Source: Persicimonas caeni
GTDB lineage: Bacteria; Myxococcota_A; Bradymonadia; Bradymonadales; Bradymonadaceae
Direction of reading: 5' to 3'
NCBI RefSeq assembly: GCF_006517175.1
Contig: NZ_CP041186.1
Location: 2,507,001-2,571,000 of the forward strand
DNA: 64,000 nt
Position 1 is the stretch's first letter. Each line of letters begins with the position of its first letter. Shown here piece after piece: positions 61,905 to 64,000 of this stretch. Below the pieces are notes generated by a model, which was given only the letters and a program-made list of their open reading frames with translations, ran no database searches and had not been told where the DNA came from. The translations under genes were made by a program, and so were the position numbers.

Positions 61905-62545
61905 TGCGTTACCTCCACGTTGGATGCGGGGCTCAATAGTCTCTTCATCGCGTCGATATGTTGCTCCATGAGCTCTTGGAGTTCCTCCTCGCTGCACTCG
62001 CCCCAACGCTCCAAGAGCCAGTGGTCGAAGACCGAGTCGACCGCGATGGCCAACTGGATCAGAAAGTCGATGGACAGGTCGGTGCGCACCCGGCCGAACT
62101 CGCGTCCGCGCTCGAGCAGTTCACGCATGACCTGCTTTCCCCACTCCATCGTCTCGGCGCCGGGCGCCTCGGGATCGTTGGGCTCCATGACCTGATGGAA
62201 GCTCTTGGCCAGCCGGATATACAGCTCGTTGTTGCGAAGCTGGTCGAGCGAGCGCCGGCTGTAGTCCTGCAGGTACTCCCAGAAGTTCTCGGCGGTGATC
62301 GCGTCGACGTCGAACCCGCCGGTCATGGCGAGCATGCGCTCGGTAGCGTAGCGCAGGGTGGTGTCGAACAGGTCACGCTTGTCCTCGAAGTAGTAGTACA
62401 TCGAGCCTTTGCTGATGCCGGCCTTCTGGATGATCTGGTTGATCGAGGCGGCCTCGTAGCCCTTCTCGCCGAACTCCTCGGCGGCGGCGTCGAGGATTTG
62501 GCCCTGCTTGTCAGGGTCCAGGTTGTCGAATCGGGACGTTGCCAT
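61901..62545 (-). CDS. TetR-family repressor of the trafficking operon
   Basis: 214 residues. The HTH is AAAEEFGEKGYEAASINQIIQKAGISKGSMYYYFEDKRDLFD. The ligand domain is helical with HWLLERWGECSEEELQELME near the end. It is the first gene of the operon: its stop overlaps the start of the LolA-like gene. The start at 62545 lies six bases from an array of six 13-bp-spaced half-sites (62551-62633), an unusually extended operator, so autoregulation is very likely. No Shine-Dalgarno is seen. The ligand is unknown; fatty acids or other lipids would fit the regulon. Confidence 0.92.
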   Translation of the reverse strand: MATSRFDNLDPDKQGQILDAAAEEFGEKGYEAASINQIIQKAGISKGSMYYYFEDKRDLFDTTLRYATERMLAMTGGFDVDAITAENFWEYLQDYSRRSLDQLRNNELYIRLAKSFHQVMEPNDPEAPGAETMEWGKQVMRELLERGREFGRVRTDLSIDFLIQLAIAVDSVFDHWLLERWGECSEEELQELMEQHIDAMKRLLSPASNVEVTQ

Positions 62546-62550
62546 CTTGG

Positions 62551-62633
62551 GTAGACCTCATGGTTAGACTTTCGAGTTGGACCAGCCAGTTAGACCTTAG
62601 GGTTAGACTGACAGGTTAGACCAGCTGGTCTAA
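62551..62633 (-). promoter_or_regulatory. 13-bp-period operator array with terminal palindrome
   Basis: Half-sites begin at 62551 (GTAGACC), 62564 (TTAGACT), 62577 (TTGGACC), 62590 (TTAGACC), 62603 (TTAGACT) and 62616 (TTAGACC), each exactly 13 bp apart. The last is half of the perfect palindrome TTAGACCAGCTGGTCTAA (62616-62633). The half-site TAGACC also occurs in the operator of the other TetR gene at 36685. Confidence 0.8.
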
Positions 62634-62639
62634 AGGCGA

Positions 62640-62908
62640 CGATACAGAGATATTCGGGGGTGTCAAGCAATGAAAATCGAAGGGTTTGAAAAAGCGAGGG
62701 TCTCCTCTCCGCCTGCAGCGAAGCGGAAGGAAGGAGAGGATTAAGGAGAGGCGTCCTCTTCCACGTAGCGTAGCGAAGTGGAGGAGGACTCAGGAGGAGG
62801 CCCCTCCCTGTGCTCCCTCTCCACTACGCTGACGCTTCGTGGAAAGGGACGCCCCACCTCGCTCCGCCCCTCGCTATCGCGGGGGAGGAAGATGTCACTC
62901 GACTGGAC
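62640..62908. other. Non-coding gap with serial hairpins
   Basis: No gene is seen. It contains at least three stem-loops: TCCTCTCC with GGAGAGGA (62703-62710, 62733-62740), CCTCTTCCAC with GTGGAGGAGG (62755-62764, 62778-62787), and CCAC...GTGG around 62821-62842. The loops share AGCG-type sequence. They lie downstream of the aldehyde dehydrogenase gene and before the tetR operon, so they may terminate or process its transcript. Confidence 0.5.

Positions 62909-64000
<1,092 letters not shown>

Overview
The window is one chromosomal segment, GC-rich (coding strand bias towards gac/gag/ctc/gcg codons) and densely coding, of a Gram-negative bacterium. The gene mix points to a myxobacteria-like or Bradymonadales-like deltaproteobacterium (Myxococcota sensu lato): many secreted lipoproteins with Asp/Ala/Gly-rich linkers after the lipobox, a TIGR02147-family protein, Ser/Thr kinases with PEGA repeats beside an FHA/sigma-54 activator, several soluble multi-sensor histidine kinases, and a bacterial Thg1-like protein. 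This placement is inference from content; no rRNA or tRNA gene is visible in the window.

Layout. 0-8 kb: the end of a KefB-type K+/H+ antiporter, a beta-helix lipoprotein, YaiI, an ABC exporter, a damaged arsenic locus (arsC remnant, divergent ArsR-type operators, arsR, arsM) and a PKD/lamin-tail lipoprotein. 8-14.5 kb: translation genes (Thg1-like tRNA-His guanylyltransferase, hisS, gluQ) with a PLP enzyme and an AmgK-like kinase. 14.5-22 kb: lipoproteins with a TIGR02147 regulator, succinate-semialdehyde dehydrogenase, an FHA-GGDEF cyclase and a 698-residue protein of unknown function. 22-28 kb: SRAP/YedK followed by a compact two-component relay. 28-36 kb: an HExxH protein, parC, a class II glutamine amidotransferase and small proteins. 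35-37.5 kb: a TetR (LmrA/YxaF-like) module with two NAD(P)-binding proteins. 37.8-40.7 kb: an ECF sigma / anti-sigma / PBP4 operon with a recognisable RpoE-type autoregulatory promoter. 40.8-47.5 kb: a tandem pair of paralogous secreted proteins, then a PEGA Ser/Thr kinase and an FHA sigma-54 activator. 47.6-50 kb: an insertion sequence with inverted repeats and a hairpin in its leader. 50-56 kb: a dolichol-phosphate-mannose-synthase-like transferase, a triple-PAS kinase and two secreted proteins. 56.5-62.6 kb: a TetR-headed operon combining a LolA-like periplasmic protein, two FtsX/LolC-like permeases, a LolD-like ATPase and an outer-membrane barrel, probably an envelope lipid or lipoprotein trafficking system. 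The window ends inside an aldehyde dehydrogenase gene.

Between genes the window is rich in structured repeats. There are at least three interspersed families: ERIC-like palindromes of about 129 bp, elements of about 250 bp with imperfect inverted ends, and a 31-bp tandem repeat. A 259-bp inverted-repeat element also lies in the ars promoter region. The most unusual regulatory feature is a 13-bp-period array of six TTAGAC half-sites ending in a perfect 18-bp palindrome, directly before the second tetR gene.
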